Assembly: GCA_017617415.1 (NCBI GenBank)
Contig: JAFZWH010000127.1
Coordinates: forward strand, 1 to 61,617
DNA length: 61,617 nt
DNA from: Victivallales bacterium
GTDB taxonomy: Bacteria > Verrucomicrobiota > Lentisphaeria > Oligosphaerales > Oligosphaeraceae
Direction of reading: 5' to 3'
Part shown: piece after piece, positions 17,382 to 24,766 of the stretch
How the letters are laid out: the number at the start of each line of letters is the position of its first letter
Position numbering within the stretch: the stretch's first letter is position 1
Notes under the pieces: model-generated
Database searches by the model: none
Told to the model about the DNA's origin: nothing
The model's input: the letters and a program-made list of their open reading frames with translations, nothing else
Program-made: the position numbers and the translations under genes

Positions 17382-17474
17382 GCCGTGCCGCAGGGAAAGT
17401 CCAGGCGACCCGTTCTGCCGTCTGGATGCAACTACCCGGACCTTGGTACTCGCCCCTGCGGCGCGGCCTTTTTT
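17382..17474 (+). ncRNA. structured RNA between recT and the nuclease gene (candidate cis-element or terminator/attenuator)
   Basis: A 14-bp helix with one G-U pair joins 17382-17395 to 17454-17467 and is followed by TTTTTT (17469-17474). Inside it lies a second helix of 8 bp, 17400-17407 with 17419-17426, with an 11-nt loop, and a possible 4-bp hairpin TACC/GGTA (17433-17436/17445-17448). The whole is a compact three-way-junction-like fold that ends as an intrinsic terminator. It precedes a DUF2800-type nuclease. From memory, RNA motifs have been described upstream of genes of that family; a match is not confirmed. Confidence 0.65.
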
Positions 17475-17506
17475 CCAACACAAAGCAAATCAACGGAGAC
17501 AAAAAA

Positions 17507-18586
17507 ATGAGCGAAAAGATTGAGATTTTGCGCCCCAGCGCACTACAGCAGTATTCCGCTTGCCCTGGCTCATACAAGATGCAACTTGGTTTCCCGCCAG
17601 AGACCTCGCCAGAGGCAGAGGAAGGGACTATGCTTCACGAGCGCGTGCGACGCAACGACACGGACGGGCTTGACGTGGAACAGGCCGGAGCGGTCGAGGA
17701 GTGCCGCCAGTTCCTCGAAGACACCATCCGCGACAGCGGGCTTGCCACAGCCACCTTCGAGAACCCGCTTGAAATCCACGATGAAGACGGCTCCCTGCTC
17801 ACCAAGGGGACAGCTGATGTCCTGCTGACCGGAAAGGGCGACACCTGCGCCGTGATTGACTGGAAGTTTGGAAGAGTCCCGGTGGAGGATGCCGCTACCA
17901 ACCTCCAGCTTGCCGCCTATGCGCTTGGCGCGATGCAACTCATCAAGGCGCAATCCTGCACGGTGCATGTTTTTCAGCCTAGAATCAAGAAGCACACCCA
18001 ATACACCTTCAGTAAGCCGGAAGCAATTCTCCAGAATATCCAGAAGGTTATTTCGCGTGCGAAATCGGATGCATTGATTCTCCGTGCTGGTGAGGCGTGC
18101 CGCTACTGCAAGGCCAAGGCGGTCTGCCCGGCGTTCCGCCGCCAGACGGACGCGCTTGCCATCTTGCGCGATAATGCCGACGCGCTTGCCACGCCTGAGA
18201 GACTGGCAGAATACTATGCTAAAACACAGATTGTCAAGAAGTTCTGCACACAGATTGAGGACGCTATGAAAGCCTACCTCGACGAGCACGGTGAGTGCGC
18301 CGGATACTTCTACAAGGAAATCGCCGGAAAGCGCGAGGTCAGCGACATCGCGGGGCTGTGCGTCGCTGTGGACGGCCTGATTACCCACAGTGAGTTCCTC
18401 GACTGCTGCACAGCGTCCACATCAAAGGTGGAAGCCCTGTTCGTCGAGAAGCTGACTGCCGCCGCCACAGCAAATGGCGGGAAAATAACCAAGAAGGATG
18501 CCAAGGCGAAGTTCGAGGAAGTCGCCGCCGCGTTCATCCAGCGCGGCACGCCGAGCCGCCGCATCGAACTCAAACAGGCAGAATAG
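17507..18586 (+). CDS. Cas4/AddB-like Fe-S PD-(D/E)XK exonuclease (DUF2800 type)
   Basis: 359 residues. Cys19 in QYSACPGSY together with a C-terminal CRYCKAKAVC cluster forms the four-cysteine Fe-S site of Cas4/AddB nucleases. Nuclease motifs run in order: TMLHERV (His), GTADVLL (Asp), VIDWKFGR (Asp-x-Lys). It likely resects DNA ends for the RecT annealing protein. The frame is open far upstream (to 17120, inside recT in another frame), but ATG 17507 has GGAG at the right distance and starts the conserved LRPSALQQYSACP. Overlap with the RNA element is avoided by this start. Confidence 0.88.
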   Translation: MSEKIEILRPSALQQYSACPGSYKMQLGFPPETSPEAEEGTMLHERVRRNDTDGLDVEQAGAVEECRQFLEDTIRDSGLATATFENPLEIHDEDGSLLTKGTADVLLTGKGDTCAVIDWKFGRVPVEDAATNLQLAAYALGAMQLIKAQSCTVHVFQPRIKKHTQYTFSKPEAILQNIQKVISRAKSDALILRAGEACRYCKAKAVCPAFRRQTDALAILRDNADALATPERLAEYYAKTQIVKKFCTQIEDAMKAYLDEHGECAGYFYKEIAGKREVSDIAGLCVAVDGLITHSEFLDCCTASTSKVEALFVEKLTAAATANGGKITKKDAKAKFEEVAAAFIQRGTPSRRIELKQAE

Positions 18587-18596
18587 GAGGTGCCAA

Positions 18597-19064
18597 ATGC
18601 AGGATTTCGCGTCATTCTCGCTGGTCGGCGTAATCGTCGGTCAGCCTACTTGGATACAGCCGAAAAACGGCGGTAGCCAGAACCTCGAACTTAAAGTACA
18701 GTGCAATATGCAGGGCTACTCAGGCCAACCGATACAGGAGATTATTCCTGTCAGATTCGGAAAAAACTCACAGGAGGCCGCCAGAAACCTCATTCCTGGA
18801 GTCCGTGTTTGCATTACTGGAAATGTCAGCGGAAGAATCTGGAACAGAGACCGAGGAGAAAAGCTGTTCACGAACTTCAATGCGCAGGGCTACACGATAC
18901 TCAATGCGCCGCAACGCCAGCAGGAACTCGGCTACGCCCCGCTGCCAGTTTCCCCCGCCTACCAAGCACCTAATCCGACTCCTCCGCCCTACTGTGTTCC
19001 GCCAACGGTTACGGATGAGGACATCAACCACCCGACTCAATCCATGGCAGACGTGCCGTCCTGA
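18597..19064 (+). CDS. single-stranded DNA-binding protein (SSB-like)
   Basis: 155 residues. The first 110 residues fit an OB fold: FSLVGVIVGQPTWIQ, LELKVQCNM, EIIPVRFGKNSQEAARNLIPG, VCITGNVSGRIWN. The tail is Pro-rich and ends in MADVPS rather than the acidic DDIPF of host SSB. It would coat phage single strands and serve RecT and replication. ATG 18597 has a strong AGGAGGT upstream; the longer open frame is not used. Confidence 0.8.
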   Translation: MQDFASFSLVGVIVGQPTWIQPKNGGSQNLELKVQCNMQGYSGQPIQEIIPVRFGKNSQEAARNLIPGVRVCITGNVSGRIWNRDRGEKLFTNFNAQGYTILNAPQRQQELGYAPLPVSPAYQAPNPTPPPYCVPPTVTDEDINHPTQSMADVPS

Positions 19065-19066
19065 AA

Positions 19067-20119
19067 ATGCTTGATAAAGGGTGGATTAAGATACACCGCA
19101 CTATGAAGAGCAGTTGCTCCAGGCGTGGCTACGGTGCAAAAGACCTTGGCACGATGCTGTGGCTGCTCCTTACTGCGCGGTATGAGGCCGGAGAACATCC
19201 CGCTTTCGGGAGGCTTTGTGTGGGGGAACTTGTGGTGACGAAACCAGCTCTTGCGCGAGAACTCCGGCTCACAGAAAAGGAAATCAGAAGCATTCTTCGG
19301 CGGCTTGAGCTTGATGAGTTCATCGTTGTCGATGGGCAGGCAAAGGCCGGAACGAAGGTGCGAATAGTCAATTTTGCCCAATATCAGGGAATAGGCAGTA
19401 AAGGGCAGAAACAAACCACTACGGAATCAACGAGTAACGAAGACGCTTTGCCGATAAATTGCGAATCTGAAAAATCGTCCGTGGGTAATTGCCGAAAAAT
19501 TGCCGAAAAATTGCCGATAAAAGGGCAGAAACAAACCACTACGGAATCAACGAGTAACGAAGACGCTTTACCGATAGAAGGGCCGATAAATTGCCGAAAA
19601 GTTGCCGATAAAACCTATTATTCATATAAAGAAAGAAAGAATTTAAAAATAGCTTTAGAAAATAATACGCGCGCGCGAGAAACTTCCGACGAGAATTACA
19701 GCGATGCGACTTTTGCCCCATATCCCAAGTCCCCTCATGAGGTCGTTTCCGAGGCTACGCGGCAGGGAATTGTAATGACGGAGGAACAGGCGCGGGATTT
19801 TATCGAGGAGTTCGCCGCCGTCGGCTGGATTAACAAATACGGTCAGAAAATCACCCAGTGGCGATATTTGCTCCGGCGTTGGATAAACTCCCCCGCCGCG
19901 AAAATCGCGCAACAGCGATTGATAAACGAGCAATTACGCGGGAAGCGCGAGACGGCATACCTTGACGCGGCACGCCAGCCCCGCGAGAAATCGATAACCG
20001 AGAAGCAGAAGGAATGGGCAAGCGGGAAGTTCTCTGGAGACTACAGCCAGATGCAGGACGACCCCGCGTTTGCCCAGTTAGGCAAACAACAACAACAACC
20101 AAACGGAGACAAAAAATGA
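19067..20119 (+). CDS. phage replication initiator (winged-helix, lambda O/DnaD-like role)
   Basis: 350 residues. Residues 1-110 form a winged-helix domain: GWIKIHRTMKS, LGTMLWLLLTARYE, VTKPALARELRLTEKEIRSI, LRRLELDEFIVV. The middle is low-complexity and encoded by iterons, with KGQKQTTTESTSNEDALPI present twice. The C-terminal part (EQARDFIEEFAAVGWI..QWRYLLRRWI) resembles the tail of phage replisome organisers. It starts two bases after the SSB stop and overlaps the DnaC-like gene (ATGA), so initiator and loader are coupled. Confidence 0.75.
   Translation: MLDKGWIKIHRTMKSSCSRRGYGAKDLGTMLWLLLTARYEAGEHPAFGRLCVGELVVTKPALARELRLTEKEIRSILRRLELDEFIVVDGQAKAGTKVRIVNFAQYQGIGSKGQKQTTTESTSNEDALPINCESEKSSVGNCRKIAEKLPIKGQKQTTTESTSNEDALPIEGPINCRKVADKTYYSYKERKNLKIALENNTRARETSDENYSDATFAPYPKSPHEVVSEATRQGIVMTEEQARDFIEEFAAVGWINKYGQKITQWRYLLRRWINSPAAKIAQQRLINEQLRGKRETAYLDAARQPREKSITEKQKEWASGKFSGDYSQMQDDPAFAQLGKQQQQPNGDKK
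19400..19670 (+). other. predicted phage replication origin inside the initiator gene
   Basis: A 57-bp segment (19400-19456) recurs at 19520-19576 with one mismatch, exactly 120 bp apart. After each copy lie iterons with consensus TTGCCGAWAAA: 19448, 19489, 19500, 19511 and then 19568 and 19580 (degenerate), 19591 and 19602. Within arrays they are spaced 11 bp apart, one DNA turn and not a multiple of three, so selection acts on DNA rather than protein. An AT-rich stretch (19613-19670) follows, a likely unwinding element. This mirrors lambda, whose ori lies in gene O. Confidence 0.75.
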
Positions 20120-20772
20120 TTGCGAAAACCGATTTCAAGCGTCCAAGGGACGCAATGGATGGCGCGACATTCGAGGAGCTGACCGCTTTCCTCGCACAGC
20201 GTGCCGCTGTCGCTCCAGTCGCGCCGAAGCCGGAGGTTCCCGCGCTTGCGGCACAGAGACTGATGGTCGCACGCGGGCTGGACATTGTTCCGGCATCATG
20301 GCCTGGAATCATGGCGGCGATGAAAACCGACACAATGCCTATGCGCAAGGGCTGGATTCTCTATGGCCCGACAGGGACAGGGAAGACCGTCAGGGCGAGG
20401 CTTGCTGGAGAGTTCGCCGGAGTCGAGGTGGTAACGGCAAGGCATCTGTTCGACGAGCTAATCACGCTCCCGTTCTACCAGGCGAGCCGGATTGGCAGCC
20501 TGACAATCTCCAGCCGGATGAAAGGGAGCGACCTGATAATAGACGACCTTGGGACCGAGCCGCAGACAGCCACAATCTACGGCAATGTCCGCAACCCTAT
20601 GGCGGAACTCCTGGAGGAGCGGTACGAGGTGTGGCCGCACATACGCACATACATGACGACTAACCTCACCTCACAGGAGATAGAGGAACGATACGGAGAG
20701 CGCGTTGTTAGCAGGTTGTCTGAGATGTGCGGAACGATGCTCCTTTACGGTGCTGACAGACGGAAAAACTAA
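20116..20772 (+). CDS. DnaC-like helicase loader AAA+ ATPase
   Basis: 218 residues. Walker A GPTGTGKT begins at residue 84, Walker B is DLIIDDLGTE near residue 140, and YMTTNLTSQEIEERYGERVVSRLSEMC matches the sensor/arginine-finger end of DnaC/IstB-type ATPases. It should recruit the host replicative helicase to the phage origin. ATG 20116 overlaps the initiator stop. No phage helicase gene is present, which fits the use of the host DnaB. Confidence 0.88.
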   Translation: MIAKTDFKRPRDAMDGATFEELTAFLAQRAAVAPVAPKPEVPALAAQRLMVARGLDIVPASWPGIMAAMKTDTMPMRKGWILYGPTGTGKTVRARLAGEFAGVEVVTARHLFDELITLPFYQASRIGSLTISSRMKGSDLIIDDLGTEPQTATIYGNVRNPMAELLEERYEVWPHIRTYMTTNLTSQEIEERYGERVVSRLSEMCGTMLLYGADRRKN

Positions 20773-20789
20773 CAACAGGAGGACGCAAA

Positions 20790-21404
20790 ATGAAAGATTT
20801 AGGGAAACTTGTGCCAAGTCTGGATTTATGCAGGAAGATACCAAAAGGAAATTTAAGCGATAGCATACTTGTATGGATTCATGAGGATTTTGGAGGAGAA
20901 TACATTGTAGAAGAAAAACTATCGGTGACTCTGAGATGTATTGCAAGCGAGGAAGAGGTTGTTGCCCCTGCACCGACATTACAGGAAATTCTTGTTTCAC
21001 TCGATGCGGAAAAAGTCTTTTTTGTCGTTGCTCCTTCCCCTTCTACTTGGCAAGTAATTTACCATCCTGCTGGAGATGCCGAAGTTGTTAAAAACATTTC
21101 TTTGCCGGATTCTGCGCTTGAAGCGTGGCTAAAAGTCAAGGGCATCGGAATAGAGAAGAAAACCCAGCTAAAACCGCTTGAGAATTTGCGCAAGTTCATT
21201 GAGGCTGAATGTTCTGGATATGCCAGATACTATACCTACAAGAGCGATGACTCCATTCTTGTGTATGTGGATGACAAAGTCCAGGTTTATAAATGCTCTA
21301 AATATGAATACATAGACATCATCGGGCTGTCAAGGCGCGAGGAGATTGAACTGGAAAACATGCTAAACGGAGGAAACCGAAAATGTCAGAAATTGAAAAA
21401 CTAG
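20790..21404 (+). CDS. hypothetical phage protein, paralog of the next gene
   Basis: 204 residues, no known domain recognised. Its start (KLVPSLDLCRKIPKGNLSDSILVW...) and the motif APAPTLQEIL align with the next protein (KLVPPYELCKTIPRG..., APAPTIQEIW), so the two are paralogs. The C-terminal half has an extra unit. SD CAGGAGG precedes the ATG. AT-richer than the late genes. It overlaps the next gene by 22 bp. Confidence 0.65.
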   Translation: MKDLGKLVPSLDLCRKIPKGNLSDSILVWIHEDFGGEYIVEEKLSVTLRCIASEEEVVAPAPTLQEILVSLDAEKVFFVVAPSPSTWQVIYHPAGDAEVVKNISLPDSALEAWLKVKGIGIEKKTQLKPLENLRKFIEAECSGYARYYTYKSDDSILVYVDDKVQVYKCSKYEYIDIIGLSRREEIELENMLNGGNRKCQKLKN

Positions 21405-21715
21405 TCCCGCCATACGAACTTTGCAAGACAATCCCCAGGGGCGAGTTCACAGACAGCGTTTTCGTATGGGCGAGATACCCTGAATACATACCCTGCGAGA
21501 GCAACACGATTCCTGATGGCCTTGGAGAAAAGGTCGTGATGCTCCGTCGCGACTGCCTTGAAAACAACATAATCGCTCCGGCGCCAACAATTCAGGAGAT
21601 TTGGGACGGCATTGAAATTAAGGGGCTTTGCATCATCCCGGAGACAGGGAAGAACATGGCTAAAAATGGTTTGATGAAATGGCTTTACTTCTACGGCATT
21701 AAGGGGGATAGGTAA
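21383..21715 (+). CDS. hypothetical phage protein, shorter paralog of the previous gene
   Basis: 110 residues. It shares the LVPPYELCKTIPRGEFTDS opening and the APAPTIQEI motif with the product of 20790-21404. Start fixed by GGAGG nine bases upstream of ATG 21383. Similar openings occur in hypothetical proteins of gut phages (from memory); the role is unknown. Confidence 0.65.
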   Translation: MSEIEKLVPPYELCKTIPRGEFTDSVFVWARYPEYIPCESNTIPDGLGEKVVMLRRDCLENNIIAPAPTIQEIWDGIEIKGLCIIPETGKNMAKNGLMKWLYFYGIKGDR

Positions 21716-22063
21716 ATGAGTTACAGGATTCTTGACAATTCGGATGCGAACAGCACCTGCACGGCATACTCACTGTCAAGGCAGTATGTCAGGGACTTCG
21801 GACAGCGGCAGATTGACGCCATACTCCAAGCTTCCGGCCTGATGCCGAAATACAGGGTAAAGGATGCCAGGGGGAAAATGCACAATGTCTATTCCCTTCA
21901 AGACGCGATGGCCGTAATCGCAATATATCGCAAGATGGTTGTCGTCATGTCTGGAAGAAGGAGAGTTGATTCGAGGGCGCAAAAACTCAAGCTCGAATTG
22001 GACAAAATACTTGCAAGGCAAAGGCAAAACTACAAATACCCGGGGGAATCAGCAAATGAATGA
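21716..22063 (+). CDS. hypothetical phage protein
   Basis: 115 residues, basic C-terminus (GRRRVDSRAQKLKLELDKILARQRQNYKY), which may be helical and DNA-binding. The central part RVKDARGKMHNVYSLQDAMAVIAIYRK resembles an effector-like wing. ATG directly follows the previous stop. No family recognised. Confidence 0.55.
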   Translation: MSYRILDNSDANSTCTAYSLSRQYVRDFGQRQIDAILQASGLMPKYRVKDARGKMHNVYSLQDAMAVIAIYRKMVVVMSGRRRVDSRAQKLKLELDKILARQRQNYKYPGESANE

Positions 22064-22232
22064 GTTCGAGAAACTTGTCTATTCGATGCGCTTTGCGCAG
22101 CGGCAATGGTTCAAGTCCCACGAGAACCGCTTTCTCGCCGAAAGCAAACGCCTTGAGGCCGAGGTGGACAAACACCTAAGAGAGAAGATGGAGGCGGAAC
22201 GCCAGCCGTCGTTGTTCAGCACAGGAAACTGA
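22056..22232 (+). CDS. small helical protein with C-terminal beta-clamp-like motif
   Basis: 58 residues, almost all helix (MNEFEKLVYSMRFAQRQW..., ESKRLEAEVDKHLREKM), ending QPSLFSTGN. QPSLF fits the pentapeptide QxxLF consensus by which bacterial proteins bind the DNA sliding clamp. The ATG overlaps the stop of the preceding gene (ATGAATGA). It may tether a partner to the host clamp during phage replication; this is inference. Confidence 0.6.
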   Translation: MNEFEKLVYSMRFAQRQWFKSHENRFLAESKRLEAEVDKHLREKMEAERQPSLFSTGN

Positions 22233-22237
22233 CTGGA

Positions 22238-22861
22238 ATGGAAGAAAGCAAGCGCAACATTCACGGCGACGATTGCCCTGCCTGTTTCGGGCGGTTCAGG
22301 TGTGATGCGCCAGAATGCCGTGCCTGCCCTTACCCTGATTCCTGCAAGTTCTACAGGGACAACCCCCCGCCAAAGGACCCGAATGCCCGATACAGCAAGG
22401 GGCATTATGTGTCTATTGACCAATACGGCTACAGTGAGGAGCTTGCGACGGAGTTCGACGCCGAAGACGATTCCCGGCCAACGGAGGACAGAACACCGCT
22501 GACCCGCGAGGACTTGAAGGACCTCCTACACTTCCTGCTGTATGCCATAGACGACTACACGCTTGCTATAATCCTTGAGATGCTTCGGACAGGGCACCGC
22601 GACACCGTGACTCTTGCCGAGGCGTTCGGCGTGAGCAAGCAGGCGATGCACCAGAAAATCGGCATCATGTGCGACACATACCCGCAGCTGCGCCCGATGA
22701 TTGAGCTGGTAATGCGCAGGTGCGCGAAACTCGCAAGCCCGGAGGGCAGGAAGTCGCTCAAGGGCAGGAACCCCCACAACCGCGAGGCGAAAGCCCGCGA
22801 AAACGACGAAAAAGGCAGGCCTGAATCCAAGCCGGAGCAGATGTTGTTTGATTTCGATTAA
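22238..22861 (+). CDS. Cys-rich HTH protein with C-terminal clamp-like motif
   Basis: 207 residues. The N-terminus has a Cys cluster (CPACFGRFRCDAPECRACPYPDSC) that could bind zinc or Fe-S. Residues about 85-170 carry a sigma region 4-like helix-turn-helix (TVTLAEAFGVSKQAMHQKIG). The last residues are EQMLFDFD, close to the clamp-binding consensus. It could be a late transcription or replication-coupled regulator. No family name is certain. Confidence 0.6.
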   Translation: MEESKRNIHGDDCPACFGRFRCDAPECRACPYPDSCKFYRDNPPPKDPNARYSKGHYVSIDQYGYSEELATEFDAEDDSRPTEDRTPLTREDLKDLLHFLLYAIDDYTLAIILEMLRTGHRDTVTLAEAFGVSKQAMHQKIGIMCDTYPQLRPMIELVMRRCAKLASPEGRKSLKGRNPHNREAKARENDEKGRPESKPEQMLFDFD

Positions 22862-22901
22862 TTCCCCAAATTCCCCTCGCGTACAAGGTAAAACAGTAAA
22901 A

Positions 22902-23570
22902 ATGAAAGAGGCGACGAAAATAAAGCAAGTTCCGGTTGAATCAATCAAGCCGTATGAGCGCAACCCGCGTAAGAACGACAATGCCGTCGATGCGCTTGCA
23001 AACTCCATCAAGGAGTTCGGCTTCAAGGTTCCCATTATCGTTGACAAAAGCAACATGATTGTCGCAGGGCATACGCGCTACAAGGCGGCAAAGAAATTAG
23101 GAATGGCAAAAGTCCCGGTAATTGTTGCAGACGACCTGACGCCAAAACAGGTCAAGGCTTTTCGTCTTGTGGATAACAAGGTTGCCGAGCTTTCGGAGTG
23201 GGACTATGACATTCTCCCTGATGAAATCCAGGGGATTGATTTCAACATGGTTGATTTTGGCTTCCCTGATTTCTTCGCCGGAAACGCGAGCATAGAAGAA
23301 GATGCAACTTCTGAATATGGAGGAACAAATAATCCCGCTCCAGAAATTAGACAGGGGATTTTTGACAACGGAAGGGGCGGATTGCCTGAAGAGCTTAAGG
23401 GAGTGCAGCTTGAACCAACTCCGTTTGAACGCATTGAAGGCGATGGAAAAACGTTGATGGAGCGCGTTATCATCGTCTATCCGAAAGAGCGCGAGCAGGA
23501 AGTGGCTCAATTGCTTGGTCTGGAATCAATTACGAAGGTTTTATATACGCTGGACGAAATCAAAAAATGA
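22902..23570 (+). CDS. ParB/Srx-fold protein of the DNA-modification cassette
   Basis: 222 residues. Residues 10-90 are a ParB/sulfiredoxin-like domain: VPVESIKPYERNPRKNDNAV, ANSIKEFGFKVPIIVD, IVAGHTRYKAAKKLGM (the GHxRxxA motif) and VIVADDLTPKQVKAFRLVDN, as found at the N-terminus of many phage DNA methyltransferases. No methyltransferase domain follows. The C-terminal part includes TPFERIEGDGKTLMERVIIVYP. ParB-domain proteins of this sort accompany phage base hypermodification enzymes. The stop overlaps the kinase ATG. The upstream frame reaches 22848; ATG 22902 starts the domain. Confidence 0.85.
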   Translation: MKEATKIKQVPVESIKPYERNPRKNDNAVDALANSIKEFGFKVPIIVDKSNMIVAGHTRYKAAKKLGMAKVPVIVADDLTPKQVKAFRLVDNKVAELSEWDYDILPDEIQGIDFNMVDFGFPDFFAGNASIEEDATSEYGGTNNPAPEIRQGIFDNGRGGLPEELKGVQLEPTPFERIEGDGKTLMERVIIVYPKEREQEVAQLLGLESITKVLYTLDEIKK

Positions 23571-24091
23571 GCGCTGGCCTATATGTGTTAATAGCCGGGA
23601 CTTTTGGTTCCGGCAAAAGCACCCTCGTTAGAAATCTACTAAACCGTCATGGGGGATACCAGGCTACTGGGCTTGTGACAAGAAGTTCAGATGGCTTTTT
23701 CGAGGCGGCTGGTTGTTATAAAGAGGGAAAAAAGTATGGAGGCGCGGATGATTTTGGCAAATTATCCGATATCAAGCCACTCGTTGAAGCCTCAAACGCG
23801 CCTGTTTTTTTGTGCGAAGGTGTAAGGGCCGCAACATTCGGCCCAATTTCTTTGTGCAATTTCTTCGCGGCTAAAAATGGAGTTTTTGTATATCTGTTCT
23901 GCGACAAAGAACTTTCCGCCGAAAGGATTATGAGCCGTAGCAATAAGGAGATGAAAAGCTACAAAGACTTTAATTCTGTCCTTGAAGGGTTCAGAAGCAT
24001 TGGTATCCCTTGTTACCGCGTCTCTGCAGCTCAGTCACAAGATGCCGTGTGTGACTGTATGGAACATATTATACAGGAAAACCTCAGATGA
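23567..24091 (+). CDS. P-loop kinase, candidate hydroxymethyl-pyrimidine DNA kinase
   Basis: 174 residues. It starts [20 protein letters not shown] with Walker A GTFGSGKST at residues 11-19 and has a nucleotide-kinase-like fold (VFLCEGVRAATFG as a Walker B-like strand, DKELSAERIMSR as a lid-like helix). Small P-loop kinases in this exact setting phosphorylate 5-hydroxymethyl-uracil in DNA in thymine-hypermodifying phages. Here the assignment rests mainly on the neighbours: ParB-like protein before it and probable transferase and radical SAM after it, all coupled by ATGA overlaps. AT-richer than the rest of the prophage. Confidence 0.7.
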   Translation: MSAGLYVLIAGTFGSGKSTLVRNLLNRHGGYQATGLVTRSSDGFFEAAGCYKEGKKYGGADDFGKLSDIKPLVEASNAPVFLCEGVRAATFGPISLCNFFAAKNGVFVYLFCDKELSAERIMSRSNKEMKSYKDFNSVLEGFRSIGIPCYRVSAAQSQDAVCDCMEHIIQENLR

Positions 24092-24765
24092 CTTACCAAG
24101 AATACATAAAATACCACCTTCAAGGTGATGCTGGAGTTGAGGAAAGGACGCTTGCAAAGATAGCAAATTCAATTAGTCTTGACGATTGGCAGAAGTTCTG
24201 CCTAATTTACTTTTACTGCGTGACCTACAATATTCCGAGCGCAATACGTCTGCTCAAGAATAACAATTTGTCAGAAGATAATCTTCAATTTCGCACTGAC
24301 AGGCGTTGGATTAAGATGAACCACTTGCTCCCAAAAATGGTGAATGAACTAAAGCAAGCAAAATACGATAATATCCTAAGTTGCAAAACAGCGCAGGAGG
24401 CTTTAGACAAATGCCTGAAATGGTTTTATTTTGCCAGGTACTCGGCTTTTCTGTTCCTTGAGGCCTATTGGAATATGTTTGCCCCATCATGGTGCGATGA
24501 TGTTATTTTTAGGTGGGAACCAGATGAAAACTACACGATTGGTGCGAAAATAATCACTCGTAGCAGTGACAAGCAAATCTTGAACAGTTTTCTGCATAAT
24601 GTTAAATGCGATACTGGAGATAATTCATTCTCGATAGAAACCTCTCTATGTGCAGTGGCAAAAATAGAAAAAGGAACGCGCTGGAATGGGTATTATACAC
24701 AAAGAATGATTGAAGAAGCGCAAAAAAGCGAATTTGAAAACCTAATCATCAACAACATAGGGTGA
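24088..24765 (+). CDS. probable amino acid:DNA transferase / pyrimidine-hypermodification transferase
   Basis: 225 residues, helical, no standard catalytic motif. Segments such as FCLIYFYCVTYNIPSA, FRTDRRWIKMN, WFYFARYSAFLFLEAYW, FSIETSLCAVAKIEKGTRWN and GYYTQRM resemble, from memory, the ADDT/alpha-GPT-pyrophosphorylase-type proteins that replace the diphosphate on hypermodified thymine with an amino compound. The fit to the operon (kinase upstream, radical SAM downstream) raises the likelihood. Not proven; a profile search would settle it. Confidence 0.6.
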   Translation: MTYQEYIKYHLQGDAGVEERTLAKIANSISLDDWQKFCLIYFYCVTYNIPSAIRLLKNNNLSEDNLQFRTDRRWIKMNHLLPKMVNELKQAKYDNILSCKTAQEALDKCLKWFYFARYSAFLFLEAYWNMFAPSWCDDVIFRWEPDENYTIGAKIITRSSDKQILNSFLHNVKCDTGDNSFSIETSLCAVAKIEKGTRWNGYYTQRMIEEAQKSEFENLIINNIG

Positions 24766-24766
24766 C

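Noticed and set aside
17382-17474. Hammerhead ribozyme in the RNA element of the recombination operon
   Set aside because: The required CUGANGA core is not present.
17120-17506. N-terminal extension of the Fe-S nuclease (about 130 residues)
   Set aside because: It overlaps recT in another frame and the structured RNA. The ATG at 17507 has a Shine-Dalgarno sequence and begins the conserved domain.
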